Of a stretch of 24,256 nucleotides of DNA, positions 1 through 6,149 are shown piece after piece. The notes below the pieces were generated by a model. That model ran no database searches and had not been told where the DNA came from. It worked only from the letters and a program-made list of their open reading frames with translations. This DNA comes from a virus. The translations under genes were made by a program, and so were the position numbers. Within the stretch, counting starts at the first letter, position 1; each line of letters starts with the position of its first letter. The stretch lies in IMG/VR virus record IMGVR_UViG_3300042519_000942, positions 1 through 24,256 of that record; one strand, written 5' to 3'.

Positions 1-264
1 ACCATTGTCAATCTTTTGTGTTGCGAGTAATAAGTTTAACCTACGTCTATTAAAGAATTGTGGGTTATCTTTTTCTTTCCAAATATCTTCAAACACAATT
101 CGGTTCTTACCTTCTTGTTCAACATCGGTTCTAATTCTAAATTGGATACCGATTTTTTCTTTGCCACTTAGAAGTTTTTTAATTTCCGCTTTTTCTAAAA
201 TGACTTCATATTCGCCTTCTTTAATTAACCCACCAACGTTCGTAAAAGTATATTGTTCTGCCAT
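1..264 (-). CDS. DUF669-like phage protein, probable ssDNA-binding partner (3' truncated)
   Basis: The minus-strand reading frame opens with ATG at 264 and runs off the left edge without a stop, giving 88 residues. It starts MAEQYTFTNVGGLIKEGEYE and continues with a beta-rich stretch (EVILEKAEIKK, KIGIQFRIRTDVEQEGKNR, IVFEDIWK). From memory of the family, this resembles phage DUF669 proteins, which sit beside Sak4 and exonuclease genes and are thought to bind single-stranded DNA. The start is supported by AAGGAAA about 10 nt upstream and by the preceding nuclease gene stopping at 269, only 4 nt before. Its place at the end of the recombination operon agrees with an SSB-like role. The C-terminus is outside the window, so no acidic tail can be checked. 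Confidence 0.75.
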   Translation of the reverse strand, partial: MAEQYTFTNVGGLIKEGEYEVILEKAEIKKLLSGKEKIGIQFRIRTDVEQEGKNRIVFEDIWKEKDNPQFFNRRRLNLLLATQKIDNG

Positions 265-268
265 TGTT

Positions 269-853
269 TTATTTTTCCTTTTCTTTTGATTTCCATTTTT
301 CTTGGAATACTCCAAACAGGTTCCTTTCCTTTAACCAGTTGAAGAAGTGATGTATTACAGGTGCCATAGGTTTTACTTCATCTCTACGATAGGTTTCTAT
401 GTAAGTTTGTTCCCCATCGTTAATTAAGTATGTAAACGCTATTGCCTCTGGTATCAACTCCATATATAAGTGGTGTTGATAACTATTGAAATATTTTGGA
501 GTTTCGTATTTGCTTACTCGCTTTATATCGTAGATAATTCCTGCCTTCAAGCAGTCGAGTTTCCCATATAGTAGGACTTCCACATTATCTACATCTATTA
601 CTTTTGTTCCAGTTGCTTGGAACACCCCACCTTTAATAAGGTCACTTATGACCTCAACTTTTCCGTCAACGCAGTCCTGTTCAAATTGTATGCCACGTTC
701 CATAAAGAAATTGGGTGGGGTATGTATTTTGTTTAGAGTGTTAATAAAGTCATTGTAAGCATCTTGGACCTTGTCCGCATCGGAGGACAAGACATATTGC
801 CACGAGTTTAATAATGTTTGTGTTATATAAACCTTACTTTTGTTGTTCGACAT
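269..853 (-). CDS. PD-(D/E)XK nuclease, Cas4/RecB-like phage exonuclease
   Basis: This 194-aa protein carries the whole PD-(D/E)XK signature: GIQFEQ with E58, an acidic residue D100 in YGKLD, D109-I-K111 in IIYDIKRV, and the trailing Q126-x-x-x-Y130 motif (YQHHLY) typical of RecB/Cas4-type nucleases. The likely role is resection of DNA ends to make single strands for the neighbouring Sak4-type ATPase and DUF669-like protein. No Cys cluster for a 4Fe-4S site is seen, so it is not a full Cas4. The start at 853 (MSNNKSK) is preferred over an upstream in-frame ATG at 916 because AAAGGAC lies just before it, and the longer form would only extend far into the preceding gene. It overlaps that gene's end by 20 nt, which suggests translational coupling. 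Confidence 0.85.
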   Translation of the reverse strand: MSNNKSKVYITQTLLNSWQYVLSSDADKVQDAYNDFINTLNKIHTPPNFFMERGIQFEQDCVDGKVEVISDLIKGGVFQATGTKVIDVDNVEVLLYGKLDCLKAGIIYDIKRVSKYETPKYFNSYQHHLYMELIPEAIAFTYLINDGEQTYIETYRRDEVKPMAPVIHHFFNWLKERNLFGVFQEKWKSKEKEK

Positions 854-1772
854 AGGTATATTGTCCTTTGTCCTTATCATATCCCAACGAAAGTTGCTTT
901 GCCTTTTCGTGAACAAGTAGTTTTAATTCTTTTTCACTTGTTAAGGCGTGTTCCATTGTCTTAATTCTTTCTACTAACTTATTGATATGTTCTACCGAGT
1001 TTGCCTTGTCAATAAACTGAGTAGTCAACATTGCTTTGTCATATACATCTTTTTCTTTTGCGTATGTTGTTACTTCGTTTTGTAGGTCTTGAATAACCTT
1101 ATTAAATAAATCGGTTAGGAATGTATTAGATGCACCATCTCTTAAATCAGGAATAGTGTATACACCTTTAATTCCGTGAGTTCCTTTGGCGTAATACTTT
1201 TCGCAGTTTGAGAAACCGATAGTTCTTTGTTTACCAGTCATCTCAACGAAACCGCCTAAGTCCATCATTTGCCAAATGTTATCACGAGTAGAACCTTCAA
1301 CGAGTATGCGAAGTTTAGTTTCATCGCCATCTCGTTCTTCTTTGCTGTGAAAGATTACGACTAAGTGTTTGTTTAATCCTTCCACAAGTTTCATAAAATC
1401 ACTAAACTTTCTACTGATAGCACCCCAACCTGCGAGAGCAAGGGTTCCGTCCTTTTGACCGTTCTTTGGATTTTCTAAAATCACTTGCGGTTTTAACAAA
1501 TCAAGCAACTTACCTCCTGTATCAATTACGATTGTATCATAGGTTGATAAGTCGTTAGTAGTTAAATCTTTTACAAGTTCATTGTAGTCATCAACTAAGA
1601 TTACATCTTTGCGGTATCGTGCCTCAACTCTATCCACACCTTTATCCAAATCAATTAGAAGTGGTCGTGGTGCCGATAATCCAAGAGTTGTTTTACCAAT
1701 TCCTGGGTATCCAGCAATAATCATCTTTAACTTTTTAGAGGAAAAGTTTAACTCATTAGGTTTTTTAAGCAT
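834..1772 (-). CDS. Sak4-type RecA-like phage ATPase (AAA_24-like recombinase)
   Basis: This is a 312-aa P-loop ATPase. Walker A is GYPGIGKTT at residues 21-29, followed by LLIDLDKGVDR; a Walker B strand follows as DTIVIDT. The central section (GWGAISRKFSDFMKLVEGL, HLVVIFHSKEE, EGSTRDNIWQMMDLGGFVEM) follows the pattern of phage nucleotide-binding proteins of the Sak4/AAA_24 group, which act in single-strand annealing or strand exchange during phage recombination. The C-terminal part after about residue 230 is charged and helical (AKEKDVYDKAM, VERIKTMEHAL) and is less conserved in the family. Start ATG 1772 has AAGGAGGACAAACACG before it. It overlaps the upstream gene by 8 nt and the downstream nuclease by 20 nt, so the three are one translational unit. 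Confidence 0.87.
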   Translation of the reverse strand: MLKKPNELNFSSKKLKMIIAGYPGIGKTTLGLSAPRPLLIDLDKGVDRVEARYRKDVILVDDYNELVKDLTTNDLSTYDTIVIDTGGKLLDLLKPQVILENPKNGQKDGTLALAGWGAISRKFSDFMKLVEGLNKHLVVIFHSKEERDGDETKLRILVEGSTRDNIWQMMDLGGFVEMTGKQRTIGFSNCEKYYAKGTHGIKGVYTIPDLRDGASNTFLTDLFNKVIQDLQNEVTTYAKEKDVYDKAMLTTQFIDKANSVEHINKLVERIKTMEHALTSEKELKLLVHEKAKQLSLGYDKDKGQYTYVEQQK

Positions 1773-2208
1773 CGTGTTTGTCCTCCTTGCTTGGTTGAAC
1801 CTTTACTTCTTTGTCTTGCTCTTCGTCTTGTTGTGCTTGTTTGAATAATTCTCCTTTCTTTGAATTAAGCACTTCAATTAAATCATCGGGGTGCTTAATG
1901 TTTTCTTTCTTAACAACTTTAAGCACATCGTGATAAGCAGTAATCATAGCATCTATCATCTTAACGAGAACAAATGCTTCCATCGGTCCTTGTGGGTTGT
2001 GAATATTTAAGTCAAGCATTTCTATCATAGACACAAGCACATTGATAATTGATTGTTTACCAAAGTTGCCGATGCCACTAATACTCATAGCACTCGTGTC
2101 CGCATCTTTGTCTTTTAAAGTAATTAACATAACACCTTTTAACACTTGTTGAACGTCAATTTGTTTATCCTTTAACAAATCTTGAATAGTCACATTGTCT
2201 TTTTTCAT
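1765..2208 (-). CDS. Hypothetical early phage protein
   Basis: This 147-aa protein is of unknown function. The body is mainly helical with a central hydrophobic segment (SMIEMLDLNI, AFVLVKMIDAMITAYHDVL) that looks like a soluble helical core. The tail from about residue 115 is strongly charged (KGELFKQAQQDEEQDKEVK) and probably disordered. AAGGAGGG lies 13 nt before the ATG, a rather long spacing. It sits between the XRE regulator and the Sak4-type ATPase, with an 8-nt overlap to the latter. A role in replication or recombination is inferred only from this position; I do not recognise the family. Confidence 0.8.
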   Translation of the reverse strand: MKKDNVTIQDLLKDKQIDVQQVLKGVMLITLKDKDADTSAMSISGIGNFGKQSIINVLVSMIEMLDLNIHNPQGPMEAFVLVKMIDAMITAYHDVLKVVKKENIKHPDDLIEVLNSKKGELFKQAQQDEEQDKEVKVQPSKEDKHDA

Positions 2209-2235
2209 AAGTTTTTATTACCCTCCTTGGTAAAC

Positions 2236-2469
2236 TTACTCAACGTCTACTCGTTTCATCACTTGGCGAAGTTCAATGTAAGTCATACCCAGTGCAGTTG
2301 CTATTCTATCTATTGCTTTGCGTCCACCTTTGATGTGTCCGTTTTCAATAAGTGAGATAGTAACTCTGGACAAGTTTGCTCTCTTGGAAAGTTCTAAAAT
2401 GCTTAGGTTGTTGTCTAAACGCTTTTCTCGTATGAAATCCCCAAACTTTGCCATACCTTTATCAGTCAT
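2236..2469 (-). CDS. Small XRE/Cro-family HTH transcriptional regulator
   Basis: This 77-aa protein is nearly all HTH_3 domain: FGDFIREKRLDNNLSILELS, then ANLSRVTISLIENGHI, with the two DNA-binding helices at about residues 25-45, and a closing helix (KAIDRIATALGMTYIELRQ). The start at 2469 (MTDKGMAKFG) has AGGAGG seven bases upstream. The same frame is open to 2640, and an ATG at 2556 overlaps the previous gene's TGA, but that start lacks a ribosome site and the extra residues do not look like protein. It has its own promoter with a palindrome over the -35, so autoregulation is plausible. It lies inside the replication operon, so it may set expression of the genes to its left. Whether it is a lysogeny repressor cannot be judged: no divergent cro-like partner or integrase is in the window. 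Confidence 0.88.
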   Translation of the reverse strand: MTDKGMAKFGDFIREKRLDNNLSILELSKRANLSRVTISLIENGHIKGGRKAIDRIATALGMTYIELRQVMKRVDVE

Positions 2470-2497
2470 ATGTGTTCCTCCTTTCCTTCTTGTTATC

Positions 2498-2526
2498 ATA
2501 TTAGCATATTGTAATCTATTTGTAAA
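2498..2526 (-). promoter_or_regulatory. Sigma-70 promoter for the XRE gene
   Basis: Reading leftwards, TTTACA (2521-2526), a 17-bp spacer and TAATAT (2498-2503) form a good vegetative promoter. It lies about 30 bp before the XRE start codon, in the only gap in this part of the operon. The -35 falls inside a palindrome. Confidence 0.6.
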
Positions 2527-2530
2527 TAGA
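2515..2530. promoter_or_regulatory. Palindromic operator candidate over the -35 of the XRE promoter
   Basis: TCTATTTGTAAATAGA is a perfect inverted repeat with 7-bp arms and a 2-bp centre. It covers the -35 hexamer of the XRE promoter. XRE-family dimers bind sites of this size, so autorepression is the natural reading. No second perfect copy was found, though CCTATAAATAGG at 5209-5220 shares the half-site AAATAG. Confidence 0.5.
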
Positions 2531-2552
2531 TAATTAACAATTTGTTGATTAC

Positions 2553-3440
2553 TCATTTTTGTAACACAACTTTCATTGTGTTCCAATCTTCCACGCTTAC
2601 TTTGTTTTCTAAACCTTTGATAGCACTTTCGTTTAACCAAACATAAGTAAAGTTTGTATCTTGAATATATTTTAAGATTTGAGATTTGAGAACACTTTTA
2701 TCACTCCAATGATATAGTGCTTGTCCTTTACCAAGTCGTGCTTGTCCATCTGGGACTTTCTCTTCCCAGTCAAAACCTACGCCACGAAACATTGCGGTGT
2801 GGGCAAGTGGGAACATAAAACGCTTTAAGTCGAAAGGTTGTCCTTCATCTTTTAATACATATCGGAGTAACATAGCGGTGTCATTCTTTTGTGCTTGTTG
2901 GTCACAGAAGAAGTTTAAGATTTCAACTCTTACTCGGTATCCAATTTTTTCCAGCATTTGAAACTCGGCAATAAGTTTAGAACCCCATTTAAGTATTTCA
3001 TCTTGTTCAGTCATACCAGCGTAAGTGCCATCAATTAAGAAGTTAAGGATTTTATTACGCTTTGGTTTTTTGTTGTAAGTAATCATTGACTTTGGTAAAC
3101 CCATTAAAGCATTTGCTACGATTGGACCAAACCCAGCAACGTCGGTTTCAAAGTGAATTGCTTGTTGCTTATGAACTCGTGTTTTGTGAATTGATTTAAT
3201 TTGTTGTTCAACTTTGGGTAGTGGTTCCGACCAACCATAGCGGAGTAAGTTGTAAAGTTCGTCCGCATCTTTTACACCTTGGAAACCCCTGGACATTCGA
3301 GTAATCGTTGGTTGGTCGCCCCTTCTCTTATAACTTTCGTTGAGTTCACGAGTTTTGCTCACTTCAATAATTTCGCTAACACTATTAAAGCGTTCCTCAA
3401 TAATCTTGATAAGTGGAAGTTGTGTTACTTTTCTAATCAT
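2553..3440 (-). CDS. VWA-like partner protein of the MoxR-type ATPase (degenerate metal site)
   Basis: This 295-aa protein lies 2 nt after the AAA+ ATPase gene. Residues 95-120 (HFETDVAGFGPIVANALMGL) precede a block that reads like the first strand and helix of a von Willebrand A fold: ILNFLIDGTYAGMTEQDEI (131-149), a long helix to about 165, then GYRVRVEILNFF (167-178). A classical MIDAS would be D-x-S-x-S; here it is D137-G-T-Y-A, keeping D and T but losing both serines. MoxR-type ATPases are commonly paired with VWA proteins, so a joint remodelling role is likely. The fold call rests on pattern and context, not on a search. The ribosome site is weak (TAGGT), so translation is probably coupled to the ATPase gene. 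Confidence 0.65.
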   Translation of the reverse strand: MIRKVTQLPLIKIIEERFNSVSEIIEVSKTRELNESYKRRGDQPTITRMSRGFQGVKDADELYNLLRYGWSEPLPKVEQQIKSIHKTRVHKQQAIHFETDVAGFGPIVANALMGLPKSMITYNKKPKRNKILNFLIDGTYAGMTEQDEILKWGSKLIAEFQMLEKIGYRVRVEILNFFCDQQAQKNDTAMLLRYVLKDEGQPFDLKRFMFPLAHTAMFRGVGFDWEEKVPDGQARLGKGQALYHWSDKSVLKSQILKYIQDTNFTYVWLNESAIKGLENKVSVEDWNTMKVVLQK

Positions 3441-3442
3441 TA

Positions 3443-4711
3443 TTATTTACCTACGATGATGCTACGAAGTTCGGCAAAGTATTTGTTGGAGTGAGTTAGC
3501 GACATTTCGTTGTAAATCATATTCACATCGTCTTTGTCCATACCGCTTAACAATCCAATGTTTATTACATCTTTGAGTGTCCATTTTAATTGAGTTAAGT
3601 CACGGAGGTTAATAATTTCTCGGTAGGAAACAATCTTGCGTTGTCCAGTTTTCTTAACTCCATTACGGAAGGCACGGAGGAAAGCGAGTAACTCGTAGTC
3701 GGTAGTAAGTGAGTTTTCTATCATCTCACTGTAATCAATTTCGATTTGGATAAACCGATTAAGTGTTGCCCCGTCAAGTTGTTGTCTTGTGTTATACTCC
3801 GAAGTAGCACCTTGTCCAGTTGTGTTACCCGCTGCGATAACCTTAAAGTCCTTGTGTGCTTCCTTGTAACCATTTGGAAAAGTAAAGTAACCATTGGCGA
3901 GTGCTGCGTTGAGTAAAATCACAATTTCAGGATTTGAAGCATCTAACTCATCTAAGAAGTAAACACCGCCATCAGTAAACGATTTGTAGAATTGAGTTTC
4001 TTGGTATTTGCCCATTGCATCAATGAACCCTGTAAGTTGGTAGGGTTGTTGAACCGCATTGTCAAAGTAGAACTTCATTTCAAGTGCCTTGGCAACTTGC
4101 TTGGCGATTACGTTCTTACCACTTCCAGCAGGACCTCGTAAGTAAACCGCTTTGCCGATTTGAGTAAGTTGTAAAATCTTTTCAAATTGTTCGTGGACAG
4201 TTTCTTTCATCACAACCTTGTCAAGTATTTTCAATTCAACTTGTCGCTTGATTGTTCCATATTGCTCGGCAACTAACTTCTTAACTTGTTCCATTGCGTT
4301 TGCCGCAACTTGTGGTGCATATTGTTCAAGCATTACTTTGGCAAGTGCTTGTTCGATAAGTCCAAGTGTCATCGTGGATTGCGTCGGTGCGTCCTGTGCT
4401 CGTGTAGGTGTAGGAGTAGGAGTAGTAATCGGTGTAACTTCTTTCATAGTTGGTTGTTGTGTTCCTTTCTTAACCAAGTATTCTTTGATAGCAAACATAT
4501 CAAGGACTTTGTAAATGTCATCGGATTTCACATTTACAATTAACTCTTCGACAAGTGGTAATCCGAACTTGTCTATTGCTCGTTTGACAAGCGACTGTAT
4601 TGCCGGTGCCCCTCCACGATGGAAAGTTCCGTTCAGTGAGTTAAATCGTTTGACCAATTTTACGATTTGCTCATCGAACCCTTCCGTTGTCGTCTTTGCT
4701 TTGTCTTCCAT
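3443..4711 (-). CDS. MoxR/AAA_5-type AAA+ ATPase
   Basis: This 422-aa protein has an N-terminal helical domain (about 1-85), a Pro/Thr-rich linker (88-110) and an AAA+ core. Walker A is GPAGSGKN at 193-200, Walker B YFLDELD at 251-257, sensor 1 the Asn in VIAAGNT (N296), and an arginine-finger candidate R319 in ATLNRF. Asn replaces the usual Ser/Thr after the Walker A lysine; as I recall, this is normal in a phage/prophage branch of AAA_5 and does not by itself mean loss of ATPase. It is the first gene of the early operon: a near-perfect promoter lies 30-60 bp upstream, and AAAGGAGGG sits 6 nt before the ATG. The VWA-like partner follows after 2 nt. The target is unknown; remodelling of a replication or host complex is inferred. 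Confidence 0.85.
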   Translation of the reverse strand: MEDKAKTTTEGFDEQIVKLVKRFNSLNGTFHRGGAPAIQSLVKRAIDKFGLPLVEELIVNVKSDDIYKVLDMFAIKEYLVKKGTQQPTMKEVTPITTPTPTPTRAQDAPTQSTMTLGLIEQALAKVMLEQYAPQVAANAMEQVKKLVAEQYGTIKRQVELKILDKVVMKETVHEQFEKILQLTQIGKAVYLRGPAGSGKNVIAKQVAKALEMKFYFDNAVQQPYQLTGFIDAMGKYQETQFYKSFTDGGVYFLDELDASNPEIVILLNAALANGYFTFPNGYKEAHKDFKVIAAGNTTGQGATSEYNTRQQLDGATLNRFIQIEIDYSEMIENSLTTDYELLAFLRAFRNGVKKTGQRKIVSYREIINLRDLTQLKWTLKDVINIGLLSGMDKDDVNMIYNEMSLTHSNKYFAELRSIIVGK

Positions 4712-4742
4712 TTTTGACCCTCCTTTATATAGGTCTGTATAT

Positions 4743-4771
4743 ATATTATCATATGGTTAACATATTGTCAA
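4743..4771 (-). promoter_or_regulatory. Near-consensus sigma-70 promoter of the early operon
   Basis: Reading left: TTGACA (4766-4771), 17-bp spacer, TAATAT (4743-4748), about 32 bp before the ATPase start codon. It is the best promoter match seen on this strand. Two near-identical 10-mers, ATATGTTGAC (4768-4777) and ATATGTTAAC (4756-4765), lie 12 bp apart over the -35 and spacer, followed by CATAT that makes an ATATG/CATAT dyad. A repressor could bind there. Confidence 0.8.
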
Positions 4772-4787
4772 CATATATAAAAAAACC

Positions 4788-4807
4788 CGATATAATCGCA
4801 CTTTTTT
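4788..4807. repeat. 20-bp direct repeat, copy 1 (CGATATAATCG plus T-tract)
   Basis: CGATATAATCG followed by CAC and a T-run. It matches copy 2 at 4897-4916 at 19 of 20 positions, 109 bp away. CGAT/ATCG can pair, flanked by A-run and T-run, so each copy is also a weak hairpin. On the minus strand it ends in seven T, so it might stop transcripts coming from the membrane module before the early promoter. Confidence 0.7.
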
Positions 4808-4824
4808 AGCACTAAAAAAACACC

Positions 4825-4853
4825 ATTTTTACTCATTTTTACCCTATTTTTAC
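4825..4853. repeat. Three-unit tandem repeat ATTTTTAC (iteron-like)
   Basis: ATTTTTAC occurs at 4825-4832, 4835-4842 and 4846-4853, giving spacings of 10 and 11 bp, about one helical turn. Evenly phased short repeats in an AT-rich gap are typical of initiator-protein binding sites. A fourth degenerate unit (TTGTTTTAGC) follows. Confidence 0.6.
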
Positions 4854-4862
4854 CTTGTTTTA

Positions 4863-4883
4863 GCACTCCTATACACAGAGTGC
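4863..4883. repeat. Inverted repeat GCACTC/GAGTGC
   Basis: GCACTC (4863-4868), a 9-nt loop and GAGTGC (4878-4883) form a perfect 6-bp stem, the most GC-rich hairpin in the gap. No T-run follows on either strand, so it is not an intrinsic terminator. Confidence 0.55.
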
Positions 4884-4889
4884 CAGACC

Positions 4890-4916
4890 AAAAGTGCGAT
4901 ATAATCGGACTTTTTT
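4890..4916. repeat. 20-bp direct repeat, copy 2, within an 11-bp-arm imperfect palindrome
   Basis: Copy 2 of the repeat at 4788 is 4897-4916. It sits in a larger dyad: AAAAGT-G-CGAT (4890-4900), ATA, ATCG-G-ACTTTT (4904-4914), 10 of 11 arm positions pairing. T-runs close both sides, so it could act as a weak terminator in either direction or as a protein site. Confidence 0.65.
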
Positions 4917-5115
4917 GGTAACCCCAAATATCCGCATTTTATCGCATATATTTAACTATACGCAACTATACACAAAGTTCCACTATGTATACTTATGTAT
5001 AGTATGTATCATTTTCTATAAACTATATATATAAAAAAAATAGTATATAGTTGTAGAAAAACCCTACAAAGTATACACTACTATACACTAAATGAATTAC
5101 ACTACTTATGTTAAT

Positions 5116-5167
5116 CTATTGGCAAATGTAATGTAAAAGCATTAGTTTTGTATAACCTATTGGCAAA
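5116..5167. repeat. Direct repeat pair CTATTGGCAAA
   Basis: Identical 11-bp copies at 5116-5126 and 5157-5167, 41 bp apart, close to four helical turns, so a bound protein would sit on the same face. Confidence 0.65.
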
Positions 5168-5181
5168 AGTTTACTGCCTAT

Positions 5182-5216
5182 TATTCCTATAAAAAGGGGT
5201 AGTATATTCCTATAAA
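5182..5216. repeat. Direct repeat pair TATTCCTATAAA
   Basis: Identical 12-bp copies at 5182-5193 and 5205-5216, 23 bp apart. The second copy overlaps the dyad CCTATAAATAGG (5209-5220). Confidence 0.65.
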
Positions 5217-5228
5217 TAGGACTTCATA

Positions 5229-5272
5229 ACACTTTACGAACTCGTTTTGTGACATTTTTTACACTTTACGAA
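5229..5272. repeat. Direct repeat pair ACACTTTACGAA
   Basis: Identical 12-bp copies at 5229-5240 and 5261-5272, 32 bp apart, about three helical turns, directly after the last membrane gene. Confidence 0.65.
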
Positions 5273-5282
5273 ATCTGTTTTA

Positions 5283-6149
5283 TTATTCTTCTAATGGTTT
5301 GCCAAGTTCTTTTTCCAATTCGGTCATTATCTCTTTTGTTCTGTCGGTTATGTTAAGCAAAACTGCATACTTGTCTTCCAAGATAACTTCCTTGCCGAGT
5401 TTGACCCCATTAAAAGCACCCAAGGAAAACATAACTACTTTGTGAGCAAACATATAAACTGAAAGCCAAGTGAAGCCGTAACTCATTACAACGATTGAGG
5501 CATTGAAGAACGAGGTTATCATAGTTACCAAGAAAGGCATTGTTGAACGAGATAGACCTTCACGCCCTGCATCAAATGTATATTTTTCTCCCAAGCGTCT
5601 TACAACTTCGCCAAAACTAAATATATTGGCAAACTCTAATTTGTCGTATTTGATTTTAAGCGTATCAAGGTTAATCTTGCCTTTATAATCTGCCATCTTG
5701 TTTTTTTCAAGCAAAGGCATAAGTTCAAGTAAATCAAGTTTTATTTCGTTCCATTTTAATAATTCTTTGGCGTTCTTTGTTGTGCTTAATTTATTATCTA
5801 CGAAATCCATATAAGCGGAACACTTTGCTATCTTGTTGTGCTTTTCAATCTTTTCTCTAAACTCTTTATTAATCTTATTCTTGTAAATGATATTTCTATA
5901 CTTGTTTACGGAGTTAGTCATAAGTTGTATTTTTTCTTCTCCATTGCCAATGTCCATACCGACAGGGAAGTAAATGCTTCTTGCGACTACCCAATTCATA
6001 ACAGAAAATCCGAAATCAAACCAGTTAATTTGTGTAATATCAAAATTAACACTCATTAACATAGTCACAAACATCAAACCAAAAAGGAAAGATGTTAATG
6101 CTATTGTCAAAAAGGAAGTTGTTTTATTAACTCTTTTTAATTCGTTCAT
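5283..6149 (-). CDS. Membrane protein with paired N- and C-terminal membrane segments, unknown function
   Basis: This 288-aa protein has hydrophobic segments near the N-terminus (FLTIALTSFLFGLMFVTMLM and a second around FDFGFSVMNWVVA) and again after about residue 205 (FLVTMITSFFNASIVVMSYG, WLSVYMFAHKVVMFSLGAF). Between them is a charged helical region of some 120 residues (KYRNIIYKNKINKEFREK, KWNEIKLDLLELMPLLEKNK), probably cytoplasmic. I chose ATG 6149 over an in-frame TTG at 6161 because AGAGG abuts the TTG but lies 12 nt before the ATG. It overlaps the previous gene by 23 nt and is last in the operon. Function is not recognised: superinfection exclusion, lysis control or host membrane remodelling are all possible. 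Confidence 0.75.
   Translation of the reverse strand: MNELKRVNKTTSFLTIALTSFLFGLMFVTMLMSVNFDITQINWFDFGFSVMNWVVARSIYFPVGMDIGNGEEKIQLMTNSVNKYRNIIYKNKINKEFREKIEKHNKIAKCSAYMDFVDNKLSTTKNAKELLKWNEIKLDLLELMPLLEKNKMADYKGKINLDTLKIKYDKLEFANIFSFGEVVRRLGEKYTFDAGREGLSRSTMPFLVTMITSFFNASIVVMSYGFTWLSVYMFAHKVVMFSLGAFNGVKLGKEVILEDKYAVLLNITDRTKEIMTELEKELGKPLEE

Larger units (their letters stand above)
4772..5282. other. Non-coding repeat-rich region, candidate replication origin/control region
   Basis: About 510 bp with no convincing gene on either strand. It contains the 20-bp repeat pair (4788, 4897), the ATTTTTAC tandem, and three more direct-repeat pairs: CTATTGGCAAA (5116, 5157), TATTCCTATAAA (5182, 5205) and ACACTTTACGAA (5229, 5261). 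It also holds inverted repeats TTTTTTAG/CTAAAAAA (4802-4819), AACTATATA/TATATAGTT (5021-5052) and CCTAT/ATAGG (5209-5220), many copies of TATACAC, and a very AT-rich core at about 4940-5060. It separates the late and early operons. Density of direct repeats next to an AT-rich core is what phage and plasmid origins look like; the function is inferred. Confidence 0.55.

Noticed and set aside
5-289. Plus-strand frame of 94 codons at the left edge
   Set aside because: It is antisense to the DUF669-like gene, which has a ribosome site, sensible protein sequence and operon position.
853-916. Longer start for the PD-(D/E)XK nuclease
   Set aside because: The extra residues are the out-of-frame reading of the Sak4 gene's end; the inner ATG has a ribosome site and gives a normal family N-terminus.
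2470-2640. N-terminal extension of the XRE regulator (starts at 2640 or 2556)
   Set aside because: No ribosome site at those starts, extension reads through a promoter and palindrome, and the internal ATG at 2469 has a perfect AGGAGG.
4218-4543. Two plus-strand Cys/Ser-rich frames inside the ATPase gene
   Set aside because: They are shadows of the Pro/Thr linker and helical region of a clear AAA+ gene; no promoter or ribosome site supports them.
3443-4711. Asn after the Walker A lysine as a sign of a dead ATPase
   Set aside because: Walker B, sensor 1 and arginine finger are intact, and GxxGxGKN is, as I recall, usual in this phage branch of AAA_5.
5185-5253. A 22-codon minus-strand frame (MSQNEFVKCYEVLF...) in the origin-like region
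   Set aside because: No ribosome site, and it is made of the direct repeats found there.
4772-5282. CRISPR-like array
   Set aside because: The repeats are different pairs with uneven spacing, not one repeat with unique spacers, and no cas gene is near; the PD-(D/E)XK nuclease lacks the Cys cluster of Cas4.
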